DNA of 64,000 nt from Cryobacterium sp. CG_9.6 (GTDB lineage: Bacteria; Actinomycetota; Actinomycetes; Actinomycetales; Microbacteriaceae): positions 1,054,001 to 1,118,000 of the forward strand of contig NZ_JARXUZ010000001.1 in assembly GCF_029893365.1 (NCBI RefSeq), in the 5' to 3' direction. Below, piece after piece: positions 42,995 to 51,438 of this stretch; the first letter of the stretch is position 1; each line of letters begins with the position of its first letter. The position numbers and the translations under genes are program-made. The notes beneath the pieces are model-generated. The model ran no database searches and was not told where the DNA came from. It saw only the letters and a program-made list of their open reading frames with translations.

Positions 42995-43276
42995 ATGGAT
43001 GCGCTATTGGATGCAGTTCTCGACGCCGAGCTTGTCGAGCTGCTCGACTTCGACACAAATTTTCCCTGCGAGGGTGTTCACCACGATCGCGGCCTCAGCG
43101 GTCACGACCCGGCAGAACCTGGCGGCTACATGGTGATCTCTCCGTGCTGTGGTCCCAAGGTTATTCAATGCTCCTCCCGGGTTATCGCCATGCGCACCTC
43201 GGGCGTGCTCTACTGCGGCATCTGTAAGAAGGAACACCTCACCAGCGATTACAGCTTCATTCCCCTCCCCGATTAG
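42995..43276 (+). CDS. Small zinc-ribbon hypothetical protein
   Basis: A 93-residue protein with an acidic start (MDALLDAVLDAELVELLDFD), an ISPCCGPKVIQC cysteine cluster and LYCGICKKEHL, giving two candidate zinc knuckles. ATG 42995 is chosen; longer upstream frames give low-quality protein. No family recognised, but similar small proteins are frequent in actinobacteria. Upstream (about 42800-42860) the DNA is AT-rich and may hold the promoter. Confidence 0.6.
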   Translation: MDALLDAVLDAELVELLDFDTNFPCEGVHHDRGLSGHDPAEPGGYMVISPCCGPKVIQCSSRVIAMRTSGVLYCGICKKEHLTSDYSFIPLPD

Positions 43277-43381
43277 CGTCTCCGTTAGCACAGTGGATGC
43301 CGCACTCGGCCCGGCCACTTGGCGCGCCCCCAGCAGCTACGCTCGATAGCGCACCGTCCTCGGTGCCGGGGAGGAGGCGTC

Positions 43382-44266
43382 GTGAGTGCCAAGAGGGACC
43401 GATTGAATGGCGCGGGAGCCCAGCTTGCGACCGAGGTAAGCATCAACTTTGGTTCGAGTCTGGCTGGCCTGCTCATTCCCGTGGTCGGCTCTCCGGTCGT
43501 GGTTGCGGCGCGTCAAATCGTCATGGTCTGCGTGATTTTGCCGTTTTACCGCCCAAAGCTGTCGCAGCTCAGTTGGCGGCGGGTCTGGCCCGCTCTCGCG
43601 CTCGGCGTCGTTCTGGCCGTGATGAACGTCACGTTTTATATGTCCGTCGGGCTGCTTGGACTGGGAATCGCGGCAACGATTGAGTTCCTCGGTCCCTTCG
43701 GACTCGCTCTCGCCACGTCCCGCCGTCCGCTGGACTTTGTGTGTGCCCTGGCGGCGGCTGGCGGTGTGTTCTTGCTGACCTGGTCGGACGGCACGCTCAG
43801 CGTTCTGGGAATCGTGCTTGCACTGACGGCAGCAGCATCCTGGGCGGCCTACATTCTTCTCACCCGGCAGGTTGCCACCGAGTTCCCGGGGCTTGAAGGC
43901 ATCACTATCGCCAGTCTGGTGAGCCTGACACTCGTGGTGCCACTCGCTCTGGTGACGGTGGATTTCAGTGAGCTCAACTGGGGCATCATTGGGTTGCTCG
44001 TGCTCATTGGAGTGCTGTCCTCGGCGTTCCCGTATACCGTCGACACCTACATTTTGCGCCGCATCAGCCCGCGGCTCTATTCGATCATCACCAGCTTCGG
44101 TCCGGTCATCGCGGCGGCGTTCGGTGCGCTGGTGCTCGGCGAAACGTTCACTCTGCAGCAGCAGATCGCCATCGTGGTGGTGTGCGTCGCTGCCGGTGCC
44201 GCAATTGCCACGCAGCGGGAGCGTCCCCGGTCCGACCTGGAACTCACCGCGACCGCCATCCCGTAG
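43382..44266 (+). CDS. DMT/EamA-family transporter (RhtA-like)
   Basis: Ten-helix exporter of the drug/metabolite transporter group, 294 residues. Two EamA repeats are visible, the first with GLGIAATIEFLGPFGLAL, the second with SSAFPYTVDTYILRRISPRLYSIITSFGPVIAA and ALVLGETFTLQQ. This arrangement is seen in RhtA-like threonine/homoserine exporters. GTG 43382 is chosen for the normal family length. A REP array begins just after its stop. Confidence 0.85.
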   Translation: MSAKRDRLNGAGAQLATEVSINFGSSLAGLLIPVVGSPVVVAARQIVMVCVILPFYRPKLSQLSWRRVWPALALGVVLAVMNVTFYMSVGLLGLGIAATIEFLGPFGLALATSRRPLDFVCALAAAGGVFLLTWSDGTLSVLGIVLALTAAASWAAYILLTRQVATEFPGLEGITIASLVSLTLVVPLALVTVDFSELNWGIIGLLVLIGVLSSAFPYTVDTYILRRISPRLYSIITSFGPVIAAAFGALVLGETFTLQQQIAIVVVCVAAGAAIATQRERPRSDLELTATAIP

Positions 44267-44322
44267 CCCCACCCCCGCGCCCCTCCTCGCTGGCCGAGGA
44301 GCCGGGTGCGCGCGGGCTGTTG

Positions 44323-45097
44323 CTGGTCGAGGAGCTGGCATGCTTTTCGCCGGCGTCTCGAGACCCCGTGAGCGAGCCCCGAAGACTAACTCACCCGGTC
44401 TCGACTACTCGCAAGCTCGCGCTCGACCAGCGAGAGGGCGCTCGCGCGCGGGCTGCGGGCTCCACCTCGCTGGTCGAGGAGCCGGCACGCTTTTTGCCGG
44501 CGTCTCGAGACCTGGTGAGCGAGTTCCGAAGACTAGCTCACGAGGTCTCGACTACTCGCAAGCTCGCGCTCGACCAGCGAGAGGGTGGCCGCGCTCGGGC
44601 GGCGCGCCCCTCCTCGCTGGTCGAGGAGCCGGCACGCTTTTCGCCGGCGTCTCGAGACCCCGTGAGCGAGTCCCGAAGACTGGCTCGCGAGGTCTCGACT
44701 ACTCGCAAGCTCGCGCTCGACCAGCGAAAGGGTGGCCGCGCGCGGGCTGCTCGCCCCTCCTCGCTGGTCGAGGAGCCGGCACGCTTTTCGTCGGCGTCTC
44801 GAGACCTGGTGAGCGAGTTCCGAAGACTAGCTCACGAGGTCTCGACCACTCGCAAGCTCGCGCTCGACCAGCGAGAGGGTGGGCGCGCCTGTTTTCGGTG
44901 GGCGCGCCTAATATGACGGATGGCCGCGCCTCAGATCGGTGGGCGCTACGCCGATTACCGTAGCGACCACCGATACGGGTGGCGGCCATGAGAGAAGCGG
45001 GCCCCTCCTCGCTGGTCGAGGAGCCGGCACGTTTTTCGTCGGCGTCTCGAGACCTCGTGAGCGAGTCCCCCAAACCACCTCGCGCTCGACCATCGAG
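44323..45097. repeat. Tandem 147-bp REP/BIME-like palindromic array
   Basis: Units begin with CTGGTCGAGGAG at about 44323, 44470, 44617 and 44764, an exact 147-bp period, with a shorter degenerate fifth unit at 45008-45097. Each unit has outer 13-bp inverted repeats (CTCGCTGGTCGAG ... CTCGACCAGCGAG), an inner palindrome GTCTCGAGACC and a later GGTCTCGA. Since 147 is divisible by 3, several frames stay open through the array and mimic repetitive proteins; these are not genes. The array lies in the gap between two convergent genes. Confidence 0.85.
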
Positions 45098-45158
45098 AAG
45101 GAGTGCGCACCCACTGCGAGCCGCTTGCTTCGTATTCGCCGGGAAGGGGCATGGTCAG

Positions 45159-45719
45159 TCACACACCGCTCATGCTCGGTTCACTCCGCGCGGCGCTGGC
45201 CACAAACAGCTCGCACCGCGCGTTGTAATAGGCCTCCGAAATGCCGTGATGGAGCATACCAATCCGCTCACACACCCGCTGCGAGGCATGGTTGTCGGGG
45301 TTGGTCACGGCCACAATCTTTTGCAGGCCGTGCGCAAAGGCGTGCCGGAGCACAGCGGATGCCGCTTCGCTCGCGCAGCCCTTGCCCCGAGCATCTGGAT
45401 GAAAATGCCACCCAATCTCGGTATCACCGGCGGGCTCCGCGGCCAGGTTCGTTCCCGATGCGGGAATGAACTTGAGCAGGAGTGAGCCGAGCAGCTTGCC
45501 GCTGTCGGCTTCCGTCACCGCCCACACGCCGTGCACACCGTCGTCGAGGCCGTGCCATGCCGTGATGCGGTCAAGGGCCTCATCGATGGAGGCCATCACC
45601 CCCGGCACGGCACCCAGGTAACGCTGCACATCCCAGCGCGAATACACATCGAAGATAAAGTCCGCGTCCTCCACCGAAAAGGGCCGAAGGAGAAGCCGTT
45701 CCGTGTGGATTAGTTGCAT
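45159..45719 (-). CDS. GNAT N-acetyltransferase (RimJ/RimL type)
   Basis: A 186-residue acetyltransferase. TERLLLRPFSVEDADFIFD at the start and the acetyl-CoA pyrophosphate loop in EIGWHFHPDARGKGCASEAA, then NHASQRVCERIGM, fit the RimJ/RimL-like group that acetylates protein N-termini or small amines. The substrate is unknown. Confidence 0.85.
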   Translation of the reverse strand: MQLIHTERLLLRPFSVEDADFIFDVYSRWDVQRYLGAVPGVMASIDEALDRITAWHGLDDGVHGVWAVTEADSGKLLGSLLLKFIPASGTNLAAEPAGDTEIGWHFHPDARGKGCASEAASAVLRHAFAHGLQKIVAVTNPDNHASQRVCERIGMLHHGISEAYYNARCELFVASAARSEPSMSGV

Positions 45720-45781
45720 GAGTGGATCAGTAACATGAGCGGATCAGGTGCATGGTGGTGCCTATCGCTGATGAAACGGGG

Positions 45782-47026
45782 CTATCGCGGCCGATGTGGT
45801 GCGTAGCGCGGAATGTACCGATACAGCAGTATGGCCCCAAAAAGGCCAACTGCACCCATAACGCCGCTGGCAATTGAGAGAGTGGCGATTCCGGTGAGGG
45901 TCGCGACGGCGAGTGGCGCGGCCGCGCTGCCGGCATCCGCTGTGAAACGCCACGCCCCGAGAAACGGTGCGGGCCCGGTTTTGGGGGCCAGGTCGGCGCC
46001 CAGGGTCATCAACAGCCCACTGCCCACACCGTTGGCCAGGGAGAGGAACATGGCAATTCCAATGAACCACTCAACGTTGGTCGGCAGGTCGTGCGTGAAC
46101 GCCAGCACCAGGTGGCCCGCGGCCAACCCGAGCATGGATGGGAGGGCGCTCCACATGCGGCCGAAACGATCCATGATCTGGCCGCTCACATAGAACAGGG
46201 CGAAGTCGATGCCGCCGGCGATGCCGATGATGAGCGCGGTTTGCGGGGCGCTGATGCCGATGCTCACCGCCCAGAGTGGAAGCATGACTGTGCGGCTGGC
46301 GCGCATGGCACCCACCAGAGCGGCCCCGGTACCGAGACGCAGCAGCACCTCTCGACTGGCGCGGATGGTGGCAAAGAGACCCGGAGCGGCTGCGGAGTCG
46401 ACGTCGTGACGAGAAGCGGATGCGCCGCGCGCGGGACGGGCGCCAAAGGTGGCGCTCGGATCCGGCAACAGAAGCAGAATGACCGCGGCAGCCACCGAGC
46501 AGCCAATGAACAGCCAGAAGGCCGACTGGGTGGACCCGGTCACAAAAATGAGTCCGGCCGCCACGATGGGCCCGATGAACCAGCCGGCGCGAAAGACACC
46601 CCCCAGCGTGGAGAGCGCGCGAGCCCGGTAGACGAGGGGAACATAGGTGGCCATGAAGGCATGGCGTGCCAGCGCAAAAATGGCGGTGGCAATACCAATG
46701 AGAAAGATGCCGATGCCAAGCACCCAGGGGTTGGGTGCCACGAGGCACACCAGCACGGAGATGATCGTGAGGAGCGAGGCCCAGAGCATGGCGTTGCGTT
46801 CGCCGATGCGCGACACGATCACACCGCTCGGGATGTCGCCCACCAGCTCGCCGAGCATGATCATGGCCGCAATGAAACCGGCCACGGCGAGACTGGCGCC
46901 CAAATCGTTGGCCACTAGGGGTATCAGCGGAATGATGGCGCCCTCACCGGTGGAGAAGAGCAGCGTCGGGAGAAAGGCGGTTAACGCGACCGACCGCAGG
47001 CTGAAGGGGCGCTCGGCATTCGTCAT
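45782..47026 (-). CDS. MFS transporter
   Basis: Twelve-helix major facilitator of 414 residues. After the first helix, [23 protein letters not shown] holds the family loop motif, and a second is [15 protein letters not shown] in the second half. ATG 47026 is preferred over the long upstream open frame, which runs into prfB antisense. It is divergent from prfB with a 91-base gap. Confidence 0.85.
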   Translation of the reverse strand: MTNAERPFSLRSVALTAFLPTLLFSTGEGAIIPLIPLVANDLGASLAVAGFIAAMIMLGELVGDIPSGVIVSRIGERNAMLWASLLTIISVLVCLVAPNPWVLGIGIFLIGIATAIFALARHAFMATYVPLVYRARALSTLGGVFRAGWFIGPIVAAGLIFVTGSTQSAFWLFIGCSVAAAVILLLLPDPSATFGARPARGASASRHDVDSAAAPGLFATIRASREVLLRLGTGAALVGAMRASRTVMLPLWAVSIGISAPQTALIIGIAGGIDFALFYVSGQIMDRFGRMWSALPSMLGLAAGHLVLAFTHDLPTNVEWFIGIAMFLSLANGVGSGLLMTLGADLAPKTGPAPFLGAWRFTADAGSAAAPLAVATLTGIATLSIASGVMGAVGLFGAILLYRYIPRYAPHRPR

Positions 47027-47117
47027 CGTTTTCGATGCTACGCCCGCCGGACTGTGTGCCGGAGCAGAAGGCTCTGCCGAGGCGGGGGCAACCGGGCCGA
47101 GTAGGCTGGGGTTTGAC

Positions 47118-48230
47118 ATGATTGACTTGGATTTTTCGGAGCAGATCGCCGCACTGCGGACCACGTTTGGCGACATTCGTTCGGTGGTCGACGTTGAGCG
47201 GCTGCGCGCCGACATCGCCGAGCTGAGCGAAGAGGCCGGCGAACCTGACCTGTGGAACGACACCGAGCATGCGCAAAAGGTCACCAGTGATCTGAGCCAT
47301 CGGCAGAGCTCGCTCAAGCGCATCGAGAGCATCGAGGCGCGCCTCGATGACCTCGAGCTGCTGGTGGAGATGGCCAACGAGGGCCAGGGCGACCAGGAAT
47401 CAGCCGATGAGGCCGAAACCGAACTGGCCAGCCTGCAGAAGCTGCTCGGCGACCTCGAGGTGCAGACCCTCCTTAACGGCGAGTTCGACGAGCGCAACGC
47501 CGTCATCACCATTCGCGCCGGGGCCGGGGGAGTGGATGCCGCCGACTTCGCCGAAATGCTGCTGCGCATGTACCTGCGCTGGGCGGAACAGCACGATTAC
47601 CGCACGAGCGTGCTCGACATCAGCTATGCCGAAGAGGCCGGCATCAAGTCGGCCATCGTTGAAGTGGATGGCGCCTACGCCTTCGGAACGCTGAGCGTCG
47701 AGGCGGGTACCCACCGTCTCGTGCGGATGAGTCCGTTCAACTCGGCCGGCAAGCGACAGACCTCCTTCGCCGCGGTGGAGGTAGTTCCGCTGATCGAACA
47801 GACCGAGTCCATCGAGGTGCCCGACGGCGATATTCGAGTGGATGTCTTCCGGTCCAGTGGCCCCGGCGGCCAGTCGGTGAACACCACCGACTCCGCCGTG
47901 CGCATCACCCACCTTCCTACCGGAACCGTGGTGAGCTGTCAGAACGAGAAGAGCCAGATTCAGAACCGCGCCGCGGCCATGCGGGTGTTGCAATCCCGAC
48001 TGCTCCTGCTCGAACGCGAGAAGGAAGCGGCGACCAAGAAAGAACTCGCCGGTAACATCACGGCCAGCTGGGGAGACCAGATGCGCAGCTACGTGCTCGC
48101 GCCGTATCAAATGGTGAAAGACCTGCGCACGAACCACGAGGTCAACAACCCCACGAACGTTTTCAATGGTGACCTGGACGGATTTATCTCCGCCGGCATC
48201 CGCTGGCGTAAGAAGGCTCCGCAGGACTGA
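47118..48230 (+). CDS. prfB: Peptide chain release factor 2
   Basis: Class I release factor reading UGA and UAA. The GGQ motif occurs in [16 protein letters not shown] and the codon-recognition tripeptide SPF in [11 protein letters not shown]. The 370-residue frame is continuous from ATG 47118; there is no in-frame UGA or programmed +1 frameshift of the E. coli type, so this copy is not autoregulated that way. ftsEX follow downstream, the normal order in Microbacteriaceae. Confidence 0.95.
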   Translation: MIDLDFSEQIAALRTTFGDIRSVVDVERLRADIAELSEEAGEPDLWNDTEHAQKVTSDLSHRQSSLKRIESIEARLDDLELLVEMANEGQGDQESADEAETELASLQKLLGDLEVQTLLNGEFDERNAVITIRAGAGGVDAADFAEMLLRMYLRWAEQHDYRTSVLDISYAEEAGIKSAIVEVDGAYAFGTLSVEAGTHRLVRMSPFNSAGKRQTSFAAVEVVPLIEQTESIEVPDGDIRVDVFRSSGPGGQSVNTTDSAVRITHLPTGTVVSCQNEKSQIQNRAAAMRVLQSRLLLLEREKEAATKKELAGNITASWGDQMRSYVLAPYQMVKDLRTNHEVNNPTNVFNGDLDGFISAGIRWRKKAPQD

Positions 48231-48286
48231 TCGCTGGCAATAGGTATGTCGCTGTGGCAAAACGGCGGTGCCCTGCCTAGGCTCAA

Positions 48287-49348
48287 ATGGCTATGATTCG
48301 ATTTGATCACATCACCAAGAAGTATCCCGGTACAACCCGACCGGCCCTGAACTCGATTGACGTCGAGATTCTGCGCGGCGAGTTCGTGTTCCTGGTGGGT
48401 GCGTCCGGCTCCGGTAAATCGAGCTGTCTGCGCCTGGTGCTGAAGGAAGAAAAGCCTACGAGTGGCAGCATTCATGTGCTCGGCCACGACCTGCGCTCCA
48501 TTTCCAATCGCAAGGTGCCGTACTTTCGGCGCAACCTTGGTGTGGTGTTTCAGGACTTCCGTCTGCTGCCCAACAAGACGGTTTTCGACAACGTGGCGTT
48601 CAGCCTGCAGGTGATTGGGAAGTCTCGCGGCTTCATTCAGGAAGCCGTTCCCGACACGCTCAAGATGGTGGGACTGGCCGAGAAGGCTCAGCGTTTTCCG
48701 CACGAACTGTCGGGTGGTGAACAGCAGCGGGTGGCGATTGCCCGCGCCATCGTGAACAAGCCCCAAATTTTGCTGGCCGATGAGCCCACCGGAAACCTCG
48801 ACCCCACCACGAGTGCGGAGATCATGGCACTGCTCGCGAGCATCAACGCGGGCGGGACCACGGTGATCATGGCCACCCACGAGGCCGGCATCGTCGACCA
48901 GATGCAGCGCCGGGTGATTGAACTTGTCAATGGCACGATCGTGCGTGACGAGCGTCAGGGTGGGTACGCCACGGCATCCATCCCCATCGTTCCCGGTGTG
49001 ACGCAGCCCCTGCCGCCGACAGCCAGCGCCACCAAGGTGACGGCACCGATTCCCTCGGCCCCGACGGCGGCCGCCCCGGTGCCCTCCCGCGAGGCGATGT
49101 TCTTTCCCCCCGCACCCCCGGTAACACCGGCACCCACGGCACCCACGGCACCCACGGCACTCCCAGCTCCGCCCGCCGCTGCGACCGAACCTCAGGACGA
49201 TGCCGCTGCCCCCATGACGCGACCGATTCTGCCGGTCACCCAGCACGATGCACCCGAACAGCTCACGCTCGCCGAAAAACTCGGGCTTCGTGCCCCGGGT
49301 GAGAAACCCGACCAAACTGGCGAGCAGAACGTGGGCCCCACCCGATGA
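48287..49348 (+). CDS. ftsE: Cell division ATP-binding protein FtsE, with Pro/Ala-rich tail
   Basis: ATPase of the FtsEX complex that controls cell-wall hydrolases at the septum. Walker A GASGSGKSS, signature LSGGEQQRVAIARAI, Walker B ILLADEPTGNLD. The ABC domain ends near residue 225; the remaining ~125 residues are Pro/Ala/Thr-rich, including a 9-bp tandem coding repeat (PTA units) at about 49132-49160. Such tails are common in this family in Microbacteriaceae, with unknown role. The stop overlaps ftsX. Confidence 0.93.
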   Translation: MAMIRFDHITKKYPGTTRPALNSIDVEILRGEFVFLVGASGSGKSSCLRLVLKEEKPTSGSIHVLGHDLRSISNRKVPYFRRNLGVVFQDFRLLPNKTVFDNVAFSLQVIGKSRGFIQEAVPDTLKMVGLAEKAQRFPHELSGGEQQRVAIARAIVNKPQILLADEPTGNLDPTTSAEIMALLASINAGGTTVIMATHEAGIVDQMQRRVIELVNGTIVRDERQGGYATASIPIVPGVTQPLPPTASATKVTAPIPSAPTAAAPVPSREAMFFPPAPPVTPAPTAPTAPTALPAPPAAATEPQDDAAAPMTRPILPVTQHDAPEQLTLAEKLGLRAPGEKPDQTGEQNVGPTR

Positions 49349-50259
49349 GACTTGCACTCGTACTCTCCGAGGCCGCGAACGGCCTTCGGCGCAACGCTTC
49401 CATGGTGGTTTCGGTCGTGCTCGTCACGTTCATTTCGCTCACCTTCGTGGGCGCCGCGATCCTCATGCAGATGCAGATCGGCCAGATGAAAAACTTCTGG
49501 TACGAAAAGGCCCAGGTAGGCATCTACATGTGCACCGACGTCTCGTCGGGTGAGACCTGCACGGGTGGCGAAGCCACGCCGGAGCAGATTAGTGCCGTGG
49601 AGACCCAGCTCACCTCGGCCACCCTGACCCCGTTCGTGGATCGCTACTACTTCGAAACCCATGAGCAGGCGTTTGAGAATTTCCAGGAGCAGTTCAAGGG
49701 CAACCCGGTGGCCGACTACGTCACCGCTGACCAGCTGAACGAAACCTTCTGGGTGAACCTGATCGATCCCTCGCAGTCCGATGTGCTCGTGGAGAGTCTG
49801 TCAGGGCAGGCCGGCGTCGAGAACGTGGCTGATCAGCGCAAGTACCTCGATCAGATCTTCTCGGTGCTCAACGTGGCGAGTTACACCGCCATCGGGATCG
49901 CGGGACTCATGCTGGTGGCGGCCGCGCTGTTGATTGCCACCACCATCCGCTTGTCAGCCTTCTCGAGGCGCCGCGAGCTCGGAATCATGCGGCTCGTGGG
50001 GGCATCCAACAGGTTCATCCAAACCCCCTTCATTCTTGAAGGCGTCTTTGCGGCGCTTCTGGGTTCGTTGCTGGCCGGCGGCGCCATCGTGGGCATCGTG
50101 CACTTCTTCGTGCAGGGGTACCTCGGGGCGCGGCTCAGCGGCTTTGCCCTGGTGGGTATGGAGGATGCGGTGCTGGTCGTGCCTATTCTGCTGGTGGTCG
50201 GGGCGGTGTTGGCGGCCTTCTCGGCCAACTTTGCCATCACGCGCTACCTCAAGGTCTAG
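49345..50259 (+). CDS. ftsX: Cell division permease-like protein FtsX
   Basis: Membrane partner of FtsE, 304 residues. One N-terminal helix (about 20-45), a large outside domain (about 50-175, with two cysteines in the YMCTDVSSGETC region) that would engage a hydrolase, and three C-terminal helices with RRELGIMRLVGASN. Four-base overlap with ftsE shows coupling. Confidence 0.93.
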   Translation: MRLALVLSEAANGLRRNASMVVSVVLVTFISLTFVGAAILMQMQIGQMKNFWYEKAQVGIYMCTDVSSGETCTGGEATPEQISAVETQLTSATLTPFVDRYYFETHEQAFENFQEQFKGNPVADYVTADQLNETFWVNLIDPSQSDVLVESLSGQAGVENVADQRKYLDQIFSVLNVASYTAIGIAGLMLVAAALLIATTIRLSAFSRRRELGIMRLVGASNRFIQTPFILEGVFAALLGSLLAGGAIVGIVHFFVQGYLGARLSGFALVGMEDAVLVVPILLVVGAVLAAFSANFAITRYLKV

Positions 50260-50331
50260 CCCCCAGCCTGCCCGCGCTAGACTGATGGGCTGCCCCGCAC
50301 AAAGCCGGGTGGTCTAAGTATTGGAGAAACT

Positions 50332-50808
50332 GTGCCCCGGGAAAGTGGCGAGAAGGTCGTAGCGTCTAACCGCAAGGCGCGCCACGACTATGCAATCAGT
50401 GACACCTACGAGGCCGGAATGGTCTTGAGTGGCACCGAGGTGAAGTCCCTGCGCGCCGGTCGAGCCTCGCTCATCGACGGCTATGCCTTCATTGAGGGCG
50501 GCGAGATGTGGCTGGATGCTGTGCACATTCCCGAGTACGCGGCGGGCACCTGGACAAACCATCCGCCGCGCCGCAAGCGCAAGCTCCTGCTGCACAAGCA
50601 GGAGATCGTGAAGATCAGCCACAAGACAAAAGAGGGTGGCTACACCCTCATTCCGCTGCGCATCTACTTTCTCAACGGTCGGGCCAAGGTGGAGATCGCC
50701 GTGGCCAAGGGTAAGAAAGAGTACGACAAGCGGCAGACGTTGCGCGAGCGTCAGGACAAACGTGAGTCCGATCGCGCCATGTCTGCCCGCCGCAACCTGG
50801 GTGACTAG
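50332..50808 (+). CDS. smpB: SsrA-binding protein SmpB
   Basis: Binds the tRNA-like part of tmRNA and brings it to stalled ribosomes. [26 protein letters not shown] at the start, YLNG-like [22 protein letters not shown] and the basic C-terminal tail are diagnostic. GTG 50332 is preceded by GGAG. It is immediately upstream of ssrA. Confidence 0.95.
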   Translation: MPRESGEKVVASNRKARHDYAISDTYEAGMVLSGTEVKSLRAGRASLIDGYAFIEGGEMWLDAVHIPEYAAGTWTNHPPRRKRKLLLHKQEIVKISHKTKEGGYTLIPLRIYFLNGRAKVEIAVAKGKKEYDKRQTLRERQDKRESDRAMSARRNLGD

Positions 50809-50811
50809 GTG

Positions 50812-50839
50812 GTGTCCCTGCCGGGCCTGATGTAAACTG
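50812..50839 (+). promoter_or_regulatory. Candidate ssrA promoter
   Basis: GTGTCC at 50812 and TAAACT at 50834 are separated by 16 bases, about 55 bases before the mature tmRNA 5' end. It overlaps the smpB/ssrA junction. Only a moderate match to consensus. Confidence 0.35.
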
Positions 50840-50870
50840 ATGTCTACGGCAGAAGTTTGGTAATTCAACA

Positions 50871-51297
50871 GCGTGTGACAACCACCCCATCATGGGGATG
50901 ATCGGTTTCGACATTGTTTGCGCAATTATGAGAAGCGGGTCGAGGATGCAGGGTTATCTCGTAAACGACCTCTGCAAAACAATAAGTGCCAAATCAAACA
51001 GCACTGACGCGCGTTCCGCTTTCGCCCTCGCGGCCTAAGTAGAACCACTAAGCGTCCGTCAGACTGGGAATGCTCTCTACCCAGATCCTGACGCCATTTA
51101 GAGAGATTGCTTCTACATTGAGCCACGGGGTGTAGAGGGACTTAAACGAAGGCTGGGCCTGTCGGAGTAGATGCCAGTGGCAAATTCCGGGGCCGAGAAA
51201 GCGATTTCACTGGATACACCCGTAGAAGGCATATGACCACAACAGTGGACCGGGGTTCAATTCCCCGCATCTCCACCACCGGGTGGTTGTCACACGC
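50871..51297 (+). repeat. 17-bp inverted repeat flanking ssrA
   Basis: GCGTGTGACAACCACCC at 50871-50887 is the exact reverse complement of 51281-51297. In the precursor RNA this would join the leader and trailer into a 17-bp helix stacked near the acceptor stem, separated by 6-nt loops on each side. It may guide RNase P and 3' processing of the precursor. Confidence 0.75.
50894..51278 (+). ncRNA. ssrA: Transfer-messenger RNA
   Basis: One-piece tmRNA of 385 nt. The acceptor stem GGGGATG (50894-50900) pairs with CATCTCC (51268-51274), followed by A-CCA; GATCGGTTTCGACA follows the 5' end and GGTTCAATTCC forms the T arm. The resume codon GCC is at 50988 and the tag reads AKSNSTDARSAFALAA before TAA at 51036. 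The tag ends in the ALAA proteolysis signal. smpB is just upstream. Confidence 0.96.
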
Positions 51298-51317
51298 AGT
51301 TGAAGAACCGCCGTTCA

Positions 51318-51351
51318 CACAGGCCCGGAACCATTTGGTTCCGGGCCTGTG
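51318..51351 (+). terminator. Strong hairpin after ssrA
   Basis: Perfect 16-bp inverted repeat, CACAGGCCCGGAACCA at 51318-51333 and its complement at 51336-51351. There is no U-tract, so it may act as a transcription pause/terminator or RNA stabiliser. Starts 40 bases after the tmRNA 3' end. Confidence 0.6.
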
Positions 51352-51385
51352 CTGGTTAGGGCCTGTGCTGGTTAGGGCCTGTGTG
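51343..51385 (+). repeat. 16-bp tandem direct repeat
   Basis: GGGCCTGTGCTGGTTA occurs at 51343-51358 and 51359-51374, with a partial third copy from 51375. The first copy overlaps the right arm of the hairpin after ssrA, so repeat expansion may have come from slippage there. Confidence 0.7.
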
Positions 51386-51438
51386 TTTCGGCCACTCTTG
51401 GGTATGGTGGGCGCAGTGACGCGCCGGGAGGGAGCCAG

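Noticed and set aside
43968-44963. Repetitive plus-strand frames through the 147-bp array
   Set aside because: The unit length divides by 3, so open frames with repeated RGLDYSQARARPAR-type protein arise automatically; the DNA palindromes explain the pattern.
44323-45097. CRISPR array
   Set aside because: Units are 147 bp with no short conserved repeat plus unique spacers, and no cas genes are present.
47118-47200. Programmed frameshift in prfB
   Set aside because: The frame from ATG 47118 is continuous with no internal UGA.
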